Below are positions 23,649 to 31,640 of a DNA stretch of 64,000 nucleotides, piece after piece; position 1 is the stretch's first letter, and each line of letters starts with the position of its first letter. The stretch is from Macellibacteroides fermentans (GTDB taxonomy: Bacteria; Bacteroidota; Bacteroidia; Bacteroidales; Tannerellaceae). Under the pieces are notes generated by a model, which did no database searches, had not been told where the DNA came from, and worked only from the letters and a program-made list of their open reading frames with translations. Both the position numbers and the translations under genes were made by a program. The stretch lies in the NCBI RefSeq assembly GCF_013409575.1, contig NZ_JACCCY010000001.1:1112501-1176500 (forward strand), written 5' to 3'.

Positions 23649-25418
23649 ATGGGTAACAGCAAAGAAGAGATAGCGAAGCTGAAGGAGGCCTTGAACATCG
23701 AAGACGTAATCGGCACCTACGTGGAACTGGAGTACAAATTAGGAGGTAAGTGTTTAGGATTATGCCCTTTTCACGATGACTCCACCCCCTCCATGCACGT
23801 ACACACCGGAAAGCAGATCTTTAAATGTTTTGCCTGCAACGAAGGCGGTGATGTGATCGCCTTTATCAGCAAAATAAAATCGTGCACCTTTGCCGAGGCT
23901 GTTAATCTGTTGCGCCAGGAATGGTGCAACGGATCAACCCCTCCGCCACAACACATCGAGCGAAGGGCAAAAGCCAAGGCACAGAAGCCCGCCGCTACGC
24001 CCGCACAGCTTGCCGCCATGGAAGCCGAAAACGTAAAGTTCATGCGGTCGATGTATGGGTTTCACCCTCCCCTGGCTACATTGGGAGATTTAATGAAAGC
24101 AGGTTATACAGGATCAATAGTTAATACCGGATTGGTAAACGACACCAGGTTACTAGGTAATGCTGAGTTGGTTAACGATACCAGATTGATGGGTAATGCT
24201 GGGTTGGTAAAGGGCACCAGATTGATGGGTAATGCTGGGTTGTTAAACGACACAGGGTTATTGAACAACCCTGAATTGGAGGATAATACTGGTGGGAACG
24301 GCAACGGGTTGAACCGCCATTATAAACCGGAATACTATAGCTGGATGGAAGGAGGCAAATACCACCCCGATTGCGATGGCATTACCCAGACCTATGTGGA
24401 TTACGAAGTAAGCATGGCAAAAAGTACGGTGCCCAGCGCATTTAAAGCCATGAGGGGACGGATTGTATTCCCCATCCGCGACGAAAACAACCGGCTGGTT
24501 GCCTTTGCAGGACGAACCACCCAGACCATCACGGACGAAAACAGGAGTTACACCCCTAAATACGTAAACAGCCAAACAAGCGACTTGTACAACAAAAGCC
24601 GCACCCTGTACGGTTTGCATCTGGCAGGAGAAGCCATACGGACAGAGACCTTTGCGTTCCTGACCGAAGGCTACAAAGACACCCTGGCCATGGTGGCAGC
24701 AGGATTTAAGAACACCGTTGCCCAGTGCGGCGCCGCCTTTACCGACGATCACGCCGAGCTGCTGAAGCGTTACACCAAACGCGTAGCCGTATTGATGGAT
24801 GCCGACGACCGCGGACGCGAGATAGCAGCTGCAGCCATCGCCGTACTCCATCGCCACGGCATGCAGACCAGCGAGTTGCTTCTCCCACCCGGCGAAGACC
24901 CCGACTCCCTCTTCCGCCGCATAGGAAAACACGCCTTCCGCACCATCGTTGCAGAATCCCAACTAACCGGACATTTGCAAGCACTAAAGGAAAGCACCGG
25001 AATGGAGCTGGCAAGTTTTGCATCTTCTACACTTGGAAGTTCTTCTACCCTGTCAAACAGAAATGGAGACCCTTCAGGCTTACAAGGAACAGCCGGAACC
25101 GGAAACCAAGAAGTAATCCAGATGAATGGGGAAGCAACAAATATAGAAGGTCACTATCTGGAGGCTGACAGTTTAGATATAAAAGGAACGGAAAGACAAT
25201 CAGGAAACAGCAGTGACGCTGTATTGCAAAGCGATCGCCCCCGGCTAATGGCACGGGAGCAGGAACTGCAACACCAAATGCGAAAGCTGGGAAGCAAACG
25301 CTTCCTTTTCGGTCAGGGCCCCGAGCGAATGCAGATCAATACCGAATTGATGAAGCTCCGTTCCCAACTCTCCGAAGTAAGCAAACAACTAAACAGGCCC
25401 GTAGTCTGGTATAAATAA
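23649..25418 (+). CDS. DnaG-like primase with CHC2 zinc finger, Toprim and an internal repeat
   Basis: A 589-residue primase. The zinc finger has Cys39, His42, Cys60 and Cys63 (LCPFHDD...KCFACNEGG). The Toprim core has FLTEGYKDTLAM (~337) and MDADDRGREIA (~383). It makes RNA primers for the adjacent DnaB-type helicase. Between the two domains, residues 162-209 are four 12-residue repeats (LVNDTRLLGNAE type), encoded by a 36-bp minisatellite. The region after the Toprim core (from ~455) is low-complexity before a final coiled-coil-like helix (LMAREQELQHQMRKL). The repeats are in frame, so the gene looks intact. Confidence 0.92.
   Translation: MGNSKEEIAKLKEALNIEDVIGTYVELEYKLGGKCLGLCPFHDDSTPSMHVHTGKQIFKCFACNEGGDVIAFISKIKSCTFAEAVNLLRQEWCNGSTPPPQHIERRAKAKAQKPAATPAQLAAMEAENVKFMRSMYGFHPPLATLGDLMKAGYTGSIVNTGLVNDTRLLGNAELVNDTRLMGNAGLVKGTRLMGNAGLLNDTGLLNNPELEDNTGGNGNGLNRHYKPEYYSWMEGGKYHPDCDGITQTYVDYEVSMAKSTVPSAFKAMRGRIVFPIRDENNRLVAFAGRTTQTITDENRSYTPKYVNSQTSDLYNKSRTLYGLHLAGEAIRTETFAFLTEGYKDTLAMVAAGFKNTVAQCGAAFTDDHAELLKRYTKRVAVLMDADDRGREIAAAAIAVLHRHGMQTSELLLPPGEDPDSLFRRIGKHAFRTIVAESQLTGHLQALKESTGMELASFASSTLGSSSTLSNRNGDPSGLQGTAGTGNQEVIQMNGEATNIEGHYLEADSLDIKGTERQSGNSSDAVLQSDRPRLMAREQELQHQMRKLGSKRFLFGQGPERMQINTELMKLRSQLSEVSKQLNRPVVWYK
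24132..24275 (+). repeat. 36-bp minisatellite inside the primase gene
   Basis: Four tandem 36-bp units begin at 24132, 24168, 24204 and 24240. They encode LVNDTRLLGNAE, LVNDTRLMGNAG, LVKGTRLMGNAG and LLNDTGLLNNPE. The first three are very close in sequence, the fourth is more diverged. Copy-number change would stay in frame. Confidence 0.9.
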
Positions 25419-25431
25419 AAAAGGCACCGGT

Positions 25432-25481
25432 CGGGTAAAATCTAACAATGTCAGAAATTACAACACCCTGACCGGCTGCCT
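25432..25481 (+). repeat. 50-bp direct repeat, left copy
   Basis: The 50-bp sequence starting CGGGTAAAATCTAACAATGT matches 28979-29028 at 48 of 50 positions, with the first 37 bases identical. In this copy an upstream AAGGCACCGGTCGGGT can pair with the end of the repeat (ACCCTGACCGGCTGCCT), forming a large hairpin; the right copy lacks that partner. It lies 14 bp after the primase stop. The two copies bracket the DUF5131 relic and the nSTAND gene and look like recombination boundaries. Confidence 0.85.
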
Positions 25482-25536
25482 AAAATACATTTTCACGTTG
25501 ATTGATTTATTTGGTTTAGGTTATCTATCTCTCTTA

Positions 25537-25571
25537 CCCCCGTCCACTTTTCGCAACGGACGGGGGTTTTT
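25537..25571 (+). terminator. Strong terminator downstream of the primase
   Basis: A perfect 9-bp stem CCCCCGTCC / GGACGGGGG with a 12-nt loop is followed by TTTTT. It lies inside the repeat-bracketed segment and ends rightward transcription from the primase. The rest of 25,482-25,804 shows no gene. Confidence 0.9.
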
Positions 25572-25804
25572 ACTTAATAAGAAAAGCCTCCACAGAAGAG
25601 CTTAATCTTTCATTCTACGTTTTGCAAATACGGTGTTTAATTTCCTTGGATATAACATGTACTAAATCTTTTGTCTTACTAAATTTCGTCTTAAATTATT
25701 CCTTTTTTTCGGATAATATAGGTTTAATAGTGATTAGATTTGTACGTTATCGATACGGAAAGGTAAGCTGTTTGAAATGGTAAAGGTTCTAAAAAGCAAG
25801 TGCT

Positions 25805-26281
25805 ATGGAGGTAAATGCCGTCGAAAAGAAATCGACCCTTTGGAATCCGTGGCACCGATACCACAAGCTGAGTGAGGGTCGCCACCATTGTTACGTATAC
25901 CGTGGGGATGCACGACGAAACATAGACAGATCGGTGATAACGCAGACGAAAAGTTTTGATGTGCCCGTCCGAGGGAAACGAAACGGAGAGTACAAGATCC
26001 CCTCCGGCACGCTGGTCTAAACCTGCTTTACTTCCGATTTCTTTGTGGAGGATGACAACCTGTGGAGTTCCGATGCCTGGAAGATGATTCGCCAACGGAG
26101 CAACCTTCACTTCTTGATAATTACGAAGCGAACAGACCGTTTGACTCAATGCCTGCCAGCAGACTGGGGCGAGGGCTACGAGCTTGTTACCATCTGTTGC
26201 ACTGTAAAGAACCAATCTCGTGCCGACTATAGATTGCCAATTTACCGCTCCGTCCAACAAGAAAAAAATAATTATTTGTGA
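25805..26281 (+). pseudogene. Broken DUF5131 (phage Gp37/Gp68-like) gene
   Basis: From ATG 25805 the frame reads STLWNPWHRYHKLSEGRHHCYVYRGD and KSFDVPVRGKRNGEYKIPSGTLV, then an in-frame TAA at 26018. It resumes in the same frame with TCFTSDFFVEDD, SDAWKMIRQRSNLHFLIITKRTDRL and ADWGEGYELVTICCTVKNQSRADYRLPI, then diverges and stops at 26281. This is the DUF5131 pattern, radical-SAM-like proteins common in phages and islands. A key Cys after WNPWH is replaced by Tyr. With a nonsense codon and roughly the last third missing, it is a relic. Confidence 0.8.
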
Positions 26282-26486
26282 ACCGTTTCTGTAACGAATC
26301 AATCTTGCAACACACAACATTAGCTAATGCATGGAGTAGGTTGTAACGGGCGGTATTTGTTACGAAAAAGGTAGATGAAATTTCCCTTTTTTTATACCAC
26401 GACTTACAATTTAAACCTCTTGCGAATTTATTGACTCGAAAGGATATTTTCTTATTATTATATTAGTCTTTCTCCATATGAAGGCG

Positions 26487-26494
26487 TAACTTTG
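26487..26494 (+). promoter_or_regulatory. -7 promoter element of the nSTAND gene
   Basis: TAACTTTG matches TAnnTTTG and lies 22 bp before the start codon at 26517. The -33 region is weak. The gap 26,282-26,486 shows no gene. Confidence 0.6.
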
Positions 26495-26516
26495 CTTTCT
26501 AAGATTCTATTAACAT

Positions 26517-28775
26517 ATGATTGATTACGATTTTAAAGTTCTGCAATATAACGAGTTTGAATGCCTTACTCGAGATTTGCTTCAAGAAGAGTTTAGTATT
26601 CATATAGAGAGTTTTAAAGATGGAAGAGATAATGGTATTGACTTACGTTTTGGAAAAGTTAAGGGAGAGACAACAATAGTTCAAGTAAAGAGATATAAAG
26701 AATGGAACGAACTTAAGACCCAGCTAGAAAAGGAGGTGTCAAAAGTACAAAAACTTAATCCGAAGAAATATTTATTATCTACTTCTGTTGGTCTTTCTCC
26801 TCTGAATAAGTCTATTATTATGGAGATGTTCTCTCCTTATATAGAGGACACTAATGATATTTACGGTCGTGATGATTTGAATAATCTCTTAGGTAAGCAC
26901 AAAAAGATAGAGCAGAAATACTATAAACTTTGGTTGGCAAGCACAAATATTTTGCAGGAGATTATATACAAAGATGTTATTAATTGGTCTAGTTTTGAGA
27001 TCAACCAGATAAAGGAACAAATCACTTCATATGTTCACAATGACAGTTTTAATCAAGCATATGAAATTCTTAAAGAATATCGCTATGTAATTATTTCTGG
27101 AATCCCCGGTATAGGTAAAACCACCTTGGCAAGGATGTTGTCATATAATATTCTTGCTAGTGGCTACGAAGAGTTTGTGTGTATTACTGATAATTTAAGC
27201 GATGGAGCTAAACTCTTTCAGAAGGGGAAAAAACAAGTTTTTTTCTTTGATGATTTTCTCGGTTCAAATGTCTTTGAACCTGTAGAAAAGGATTTTGACA
27301 AGAAGCTGACATCTTTTATTGATGCCATAAAAAGAGAAAAGGATAAGGTGTTTATTCTAACCACCCGTGAATACATCCTTTCTGAAGCCAAAAGTCGATA
27401 TGAAAAGTTTCAAATAAACAATATAGAAATAGCTAAGTGTACAGTGGACCTTAGCTCCTATACTAAATTCATAAGAGCGAACATCTTATATAACCATTTG
27501 TCGAATGCAAATCTCCCTGATACATACATTGATCAATTATTAAGAAATAAGAGATACAAAAGTTTAATTGGTCATCCTAACTTTAACCCACGAATTATTG
27601 AAACCTATATAGATAGAGGATTGTGGAAAAAATATCCTGTTGAAGAGTTTATGCAACGCTTTGAAGAATTCTTTTACAAACCTACGATGGTCTGGCAACA
27701 AGCTTTTGAAAATCTTGACATTAAAGCACGTTATGCGCTACTAGTTTTTGCGTCAATAGGAAAAGAAATATTTCTTGAAGATTGGTACACATCCTTTATC
27801 TATTTTTGCAAAACAACGCATTCCCAGTTGGGATTAGTATGCGATGAATTTGAATGGAGGAAAATTATAAAGGTTTTGCAAGACTGTTTCATTAAAACAA
27901 AAAATTGCGAAGGACATACGATAGTATCTTATTTTAATCCCTCTGTTCTTGATTTTATTATAGTTTATTTGGCAGATTTCAAGGATATTCAGAGGTTGCT
28001 TATACAAAACTCCTATTTTGTAGAGCAACTCTGTACGATATTCAGAGATTCTCCAAGGTCTTTCTTTGGAGCTGATGCTTATGTCATCATAACTGAGAAC
28101 CTTTACAAGGATATTGTTGATAGATTCAAGCAAATAATGAACGGCACTCCTGTATCTTGTGAACTTTCAAGGTACAAAGGTTGGATGTACAGACATAGAG
28201 GATATAATGAGATTTTATTCTATAAAAACTTCTTAGATAGTTTTCCTATACTTCTCAGAAGAAATGAAGGGCTTTTAGAAAGAAGCATCGACCCCAATGA
28301 ATTTACATATCAAACTACATCTTTTTCCGATAGAGCAAACCTTTTAGCAAAATTAGATTGGACAAAAATCTCCGCAGATTTGAATATAATAATAGAAGAT
28401 ATATTATATGAGCCTAAAGATATTGTAGGACATCGAGATTTACTGTTAATGTTCGATGAGCTAGGGATGTCTGAGAGAAAAAAGGATAAACATTTAATAA
28501 AAACAATAGAGGAAGATGTTTACTCTGAGATTGACACGAATGTCTCTGATGAAAATACGGCAGAAGAGTTATACGGACTACTTGATGAAATTACAAATCT
28601 TATACCCTACGAATATTTTGAAAATGATTTTTTAGGTTATCTAGAAGAAAAGAGAAAGGAGTTTGAAGAACCAGAAATAGAATATGATGATGATTTGGGT
28701 AGAGAATTTGGAGATGTGTTTCAGGATGATGACACGAGGATTGAAGAAATGATGACATGCCTAAGAGAGAAATAA
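26517..28775 (+). CDS. Restriction-nuclease-domain nSTAND NTPase, putative anti-phage protein
   Basis: A 752-residue protein. Residues 1-110 form an Mrr-like PD-(D/E)xK nuclease (ECLTRDLLQEEF, Asp42 in DNGIDLRF, then Gln56-Val-Lys58 in TIVQVKRYK). Next comes an nSTAND3-type NTPase with Walker A GIPGIGKTTLA (~195-205) and Walker B QVFFFDDFLG (~241-249). A long helical C-terminal sensor region ends in an acidic tail. This architecture is shared with STAND-type defence NTPases, which recognise phage proteins and then activate a nuclease. It has its own promoter and AT-rich codons unlike the flanking primase. It lies between two 50-bp direct repeats, as mobile defence cargo would. Confidence 0.83.
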   Translation: MIDYDFKVLQYNEFECLTRDLLQEEFSIHIESFKDGRDNGIDLRFGKVKGETTIVQVKRYKEWNELKTQLEKEVSKVQKLNPKKYLLSTSVGLSPLNKSIIMEMFSPYIEDTNDIYGRDDLNNLLGKHKKIEQKYYKLWLASTNILQEIIYKDVINWSSFEINQIKEQITSYVHNDSFNQAYEILKEYRYVIISGIPGIGKTTLARMLSYNILASGYEEFVCITDNLSDGAKLFQKGKKQVFFFDDFLGSNVFEPVEKDFDKKLTSFIDAIKREKDKVFILTTREYILSEAKSRYEKFQINNIEIAKCTVDLSSYTKFIRANILYNHLSNANLPDTYIDQLLRNKRYKSLIGHPNFNPRIIETYIDRGLWKKYPVEEFMQRFEEFFYKPTMVWQQAFENLDIKARYALLVFASIGKEIFLEDWYTSFIYFCKTTHSQLGLVCDEFEWRKIIKVLQDCFIKTKNCEGHTIVSYFNPSVLDFIIVYLADFKDIQRLLIQNSYFVEQLCTIFRDSPRSFFGADAYVIITENLYKDIVDRFKQIMNGTPVSCELSRYKGWMYRHRGYNEILFYKNFLDSFPILLRRNEGLLERSIDPNEFTYQTTSFSDRANLLAKLDWTKISADLNIIIEDILYEPKDIVGHRDLLLMFDELGMSERKKDKHLIKTIEEDVYSEIDTNVSDENTAEELYGLLDEITNLIPYEYFENDFLGYLEEKRKEFEEPEIEYDDDLGREFGDVFQDDDTRIEEMMTCLREK

Positions 28776-28978
28776 CCGGAAAGCATGACTCGCCATATTT
28801 AAGAAGATTTCAGAGATGAGAGAGCTCATGTTCCCATTTTTATCTATTCTCGCGTTTTCGACATTTTTTATGCGTCTTTCCGTCGGCTCAGTCGTTTCCG
28901 TTTAGGATGTATCAAAAAATAGGGATCAAGGAAAAACAAGGTTTAGGGCAGGAATGTGTCACCTAAAATTGCTTTTAG
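28776..28978. other. Gene-free stretch after the nSTAND gene
   Basis: No coding frame, RNA gene or convincing terminator was found between the nSTAND stop and the right 50-bp repeat. The stretch continues gene-free to 29,083, past that repeat. Confidence 0.5.
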
Positions 28979-29028
28979 CGGGTAAAATCTAACAATGTCA
29001 GAAATTACAACACCCCGACCGGTTGCCT
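28979..29028 (+). repeat. 50-bp direct repeat, right copy
   Basis: This copy matches 25432-25481 at 48 of 50 positions; the two differences are C for T at position 38 and T for C at position 45. The bases on either side are unrelated between the copies. The copies are 3,547 bp apart, start to start. Confidence 0.85.
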
Positions 29029-29083
29029 TTAAATTGTACTTGCAGTATTTATAATTGAAAACTCTTCACCTATCAAGTATATA

Positions 29084-29977
29084 TTATTCATTATCGACTA
29101 TATATCTCCTTTGTAAATAATTAATCCAGTTAGTTTGTTCTTCTGTCTTGAAAATTGTCTTCATCAATTCGAAAAGCTCTTCAAAACATATATCTTTAAA
29201 ACTCTCACGTCCTTTGTCTGTAAGAAGTTTCTTATAATTAGGAAGTGCGTGTTCTGCAAAGTGAATATTACCTTTTGGGTAGAGATGAATGTGATGAAAA
29301 TAAGCAATTTGCCCAATATCAATCATTGAAAATCCTAATATGTGATTACGCCATATCTGCCTTAAGTCATTATCAGTTATAAAGCGTGAAATAGTTAAAT
29401 CATCCTTATAAAACCCACATCTCTCTGTCTTAAGTTTGTATGGTCCGTCAGGCTTTAAAATATCTTCTTTCTCCTTTTTACCCAAGCGGTATCCCTGTTC
29501 AGTGTATTTGACTTCAATTCCAATACCTCCATTCCTTCCATCTACAGCAACATATTCAATATAAACATCAAATGAAGTACCATCATTAAGATAAGCACTT
29601 CGGTTTTCATTCCCCGCAAATTCAATCTTTATGTCTTTAACAAGAGAAATGCCTCCTCCAATAATTTTGTTAAATAGATTTACAGCCCCAGACTTATCTA
29701 GTTCCATTGGAGTAAATATATTAAATGGTATATGCTCGCTGCGTAACATATTCGAATATAGAGCTGTTGCTCTGAAATCTGTGACCTTCTTACGAATATA
29801 ATCCCGATAACCGGCATAGAATATTAATCCATCTTTAGCCGCTTCTGGAGTAAGCATTACTTGTGGATTTTTATCATCGTATGACACTCTCAATATTTCA
29901 TCTCTAAATTTAAACTGATGAGCTCGAGCTTTACGTTTAAACTCATCATCAAATTTGTATATTTTGCTTCTGGTCAT
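29084..29977 (-). CDS. PGN_0703-like PD-(D/E)xK restriction endonuclease
   Basis: A 297-residue protein. A nuclease core is visible: Asp137 in GTSFDVYIEY and Glu155-Val-Lys157 in GIGIEVKYTE, the PD-(D/E)xK arrangement. The blocks FRDEIL, NMLRSEHIPFNIF and the spacing to the core match what is annotated as the PGN_0703 family of putative restriction endonucleases. It lies 22 bp downstream of an EVE/PUA-like gene on the same strand, suggesting a two-protein modification-dependent restriction system. The codons are AT-rich, as in other acquired segments here. Substrate is unknown. Confidence 0.75.
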   Translation of the reverse strand: MTRSKIYKFDDEFKRKARAHQFKFRDEILRVSYDDKNPQVMLTPEAAKDGLIFYAGYRDYIRKKVTDFRATALYSNMLRSEHIPFNIFTPMELDKSGAVNLFNKIIGGGISLVKDIKIEFAGNENRSAYLNDGTSFDVYIEYVAVDGRNGGIGIEVKYTEQGYRLGKKEKEDILKPDGPYKLKTERCGFYKDDLTISRFITDNDLRQIWRNHILGFSMIDIGQIAYFHHIHLYPKGNIHFAEHALPNYKKLLTDKGRESFKDICFEELFELMKTIFKTEEQTNWINYLQRRYIVDNE

Positions 29978-29999
29978 TATTCGATTGTATATTAATGAA

Positions 30000-30404
30000 C
30001 TATTTAGAATTAAAAAGACCTTCTATATATTCAAACAATTCGGGATTATTACACATAGGCCTTTGTATGCTGCGTCCACCATTAAATCCATGACTTACCA
30101 AGAATGACTCGTTCAGTTCATTTCCTTCAAATTCTTTAACAAGTTGCAACTTACTGGTTATATCGTTAGGAGCCTCTCCGATCCAGAACGCTGAATCTTC
30201 TCTTTGAGAATGTATTGCAACAACTTCGGTTTTGTACCTTATACGCCTTTCAGTGGAAGAAGATACAAACACATAAACAATATCGCCTAACGCAAATTTT
30301 GTTTTATTTTCAACCCAATTAATAAATCCCAGTTTTTTAAAACTGCCAATATGATCGCATTTATTTTCATTGGCAAACACAATCCATGTTCTATTTTTCA
30401 TCAT
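30000..30404 (-). CDS. EVE/PUA-like domain protein, putative modified-base reader
   Basis: A 134-residue single-domain protein. RTWIVFANENKCDHIGSF, then INWVENKTKFALGDIVYVFVSS and RRIRYKTEVVAI, follow the EVE/PUA-like pattern: an early Trp, a Trp before 'GD-VY', then 'I-Y--EV'. EVE domains read modified bases and are often joined to nucleases in type IV restriction. Here a PD-(D/E)xK nuclease gene follows 22 bp later. The start overlaps the end of a 58-codon frame (ATGATGAAAAATAG), which indicates coupling. The domain call is from pattern and moderately sure. Confidence 0.6.
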   Translation of the reverse strand: MMKNRTWIVFANENKCDHIGSFKKLGFINWVENKTKFALGDIVYVFVSSSTERRIRYKTEVVAIHSQREDSAFWIGEAPNDITSKLQLVKEFEGNELNESFLVSHGFNGGRSIQRPMCNNPELFEYIEGLFNSK

Positions 30405-30567
30405 TTTTATCTAGTTTTTCTATTTCTTTACTCTTTAAAGCATTCGAATGAGACACAGCGCATTCCATTAAGGTAGCTAATACATGTTGGCCAACAAAAA
30501 GGTAGCTCTCAAATATAAGATTAATAATTGATTTATAGAATAATAAGACAGTCCATTTCTGATACAT
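30391..30567 (-). CDS. Small ORF translationally coupled to the EVE-like gene
   Basis: A 58-codon frame starting at ATG 30567 (MYQKWTVLLFYKS) and ending TAG at 30391, overlapping the next start by 14 nt. The first half is hydrophobic (INLIFESYLFVGQHVLATL) and the second charged (SKEIEKLDKNDEK). It begins 8 bp after the GNAT stop. It could be a genuine small protein of the restriction pair or the 3' remnant of a larger gene; no family is recognised. Confidence 0.35.
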   Translation of the reverse strand: MYQKWTVLLFYKSIINLIFESYLFVGQHVLATLMECAVSHSNALKSKEIEKLDKNDEK

Positions 30568-30575
30568 CACTAAAA

Positions 30576-31028
30576 TTAGAATACCCCAACTTCCCTCTTA
30601 AAGTAAACCATGTCTTTAAGCAGGATGCCGTCTTCAATCATGGGGTGGTCGTAGTTGTCTGTAAAGAAGTTTTCGATACGGTGCGAGGGTTCAAAGCCGC
30701 AACGTTCGTAAAAGCGGACTGAACTGGGTACATCGCCGGTGCCTACTATCATACGGGTGTACTTGCCGATGTAGTGGTTCAGCAGGTGGTTGATCTGTTT
30801 CTTTCCGTATCCTTGCCGTTGCGAGCCAGGGGTCACTGCGATATTCTTTAATTCGCATACGCCATCGCCTTCGTCTGTTACCACACAGACGGCCTTCACG
30901 CCGTTATCTTCAAGCACAAACATTTCTCCGCGATCAAGATAGCGGTCTATCATGGATTCCTGCTCGTCTGCCAGTAACAGCAATTCCAGGTATTGTTTCT
31001 TATGGTTGGTTATTTGAGTGATCTCCAT
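30576..31028 (-). CDS. GNAT-family N-acetyltransferase
   Basis: A 150-residue acetyltransferase. The acetyl-CoA motif A is AVTPGSQRQGYGKKQINHLL (about residues 69-88), preceded by the strand GVCELKNI and followed by SSVRFYERCGFE. The substrate cannot be read. It follows a DUF3795 gene by 19 bp on the same strand. Base composition is closer to the core genome than that of the EVE/nuclease pair, so it probably marks the edge of the acquired region. Confidence 0.88.
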   Translation of the reverse strand: MEITQITNHKKQYLELLLLADEQESMIDRYLDRGEMFVLEDNGVKAVCVVTDEGDGVCELKNIAVTPGSQRQGYGKKQINHLLNHYIGKYTRMIVGTGDVPSSVRFYERCGFEPSHRIENFFTDNYDHPMIEDGILLKDMVYFKREVGVF

Positions 31029-31047
31029 AGTTGAGCCGGATTGTGTG

Positions 31048-31377
31048 TTACCTTTTGATGGTCATTCTTCCTGCCAGCTTCATCTCGGCAGCAAACTCTG
31101 CCACTCCGATTGCTTTGATGCGATCTATGCACTTGCTACGGTCTGTTCTCGATACAAAGCCTATCACCTTTGCAATGATGTTGTTGTATTTCTTACATTC
31201 CTTTAACGGCATAAGCTGGCAATCGGCACAGGTGGCGTAGCCGTGTTCGTTGCAGCATTTTCTGATTTCGCACCAGGTGGCTTTCTCGTTTCCATAGCAT
31301 CCGGGGCATTTGCCCTTAAGCTGACTTTTACAGGCGCCGCAGTAGAGTCCGCAGTAGGCTACATTGTGATTTTCCAT
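31048..31377 (-). CDS. DUF3795 cysteine-rich protein
   Basis: A 109-residue protein matching DUF3795: YCGLYCGACKSQLKGKCPGC followed by WCEIRKCCNEHGYATCADC. Twelve cysteines, mostly in Cx2-3C pairs, suggest zinc or iron-sulfur binding. The function of the family is unknown. It is first of a short leftward unit with the GNAT gene. The 263-bp gap to the divergent acyltransferase gene shows no other gene. Confidence 0.85.
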   Translation of the reverse strand: MENHNVAYCGLYCGACKSQLKGKCPGCYGNEKATWCEIRKCCNEHGYATCADCQLMPLKECKKYNNIIAKVIGFVSRTDRSKCIDRIKAIGVAEFAAEMKLAGRMTIKR

Positions 31378-31592
31378 TTTCTTATTCTTTTTATTGGTCT
31401 GTTTCTAACTATCATTCTTTTTGTATCAGACATGATTGCTAACGGGCAATTGGTTGCTGCAAAAATCGTAGTAATCATTTATAGTACAAAGGAAATAAAA
31501 AAAGAATTACTTAAGCCTAAAATATAAAATGAGATGGTATTTAATTGTTGTTTTTTTTGCTTTAAAGCAATTCCCGGTCAAGAGGCAATCCG

Positions 31593-31600
31593 TACTTTTG
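31593..31600 (+). promoter_or_regulatory. -7 promoter element of the acyltransferase gene
   Basis: TACTTTTG matches TAnnTTTG, 40 bp before the start at 31641. Confidence 0.6.
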
Positions 31601-31640
31601 TCCACCGATTAAAGAACGAACCAAATAAACTGATCTAGCA

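Noticed and set aside
25432-25481. Integron attC-like reading of the 50-bp repeat (it contains GTTAGAT on the minus strand)
   Set aside because: Only one R-type core is recognisable, the paired core is missing, and no integron integrase is in the window.
25724-26320. A 198-codon minus-strand frame opposite the DUF5131 relic
   Set aside because: The plus strand shows clear DUF5131 similarity; the opposite frame is its shadow.
31243-31527. A plus-strand 94-codon frame starting opposite DUF3795
   Set aside because: It is antisense to the cysteine-rich DUF3795 gene for half its length; the rest is AT-rich upstream DNA without a family match.
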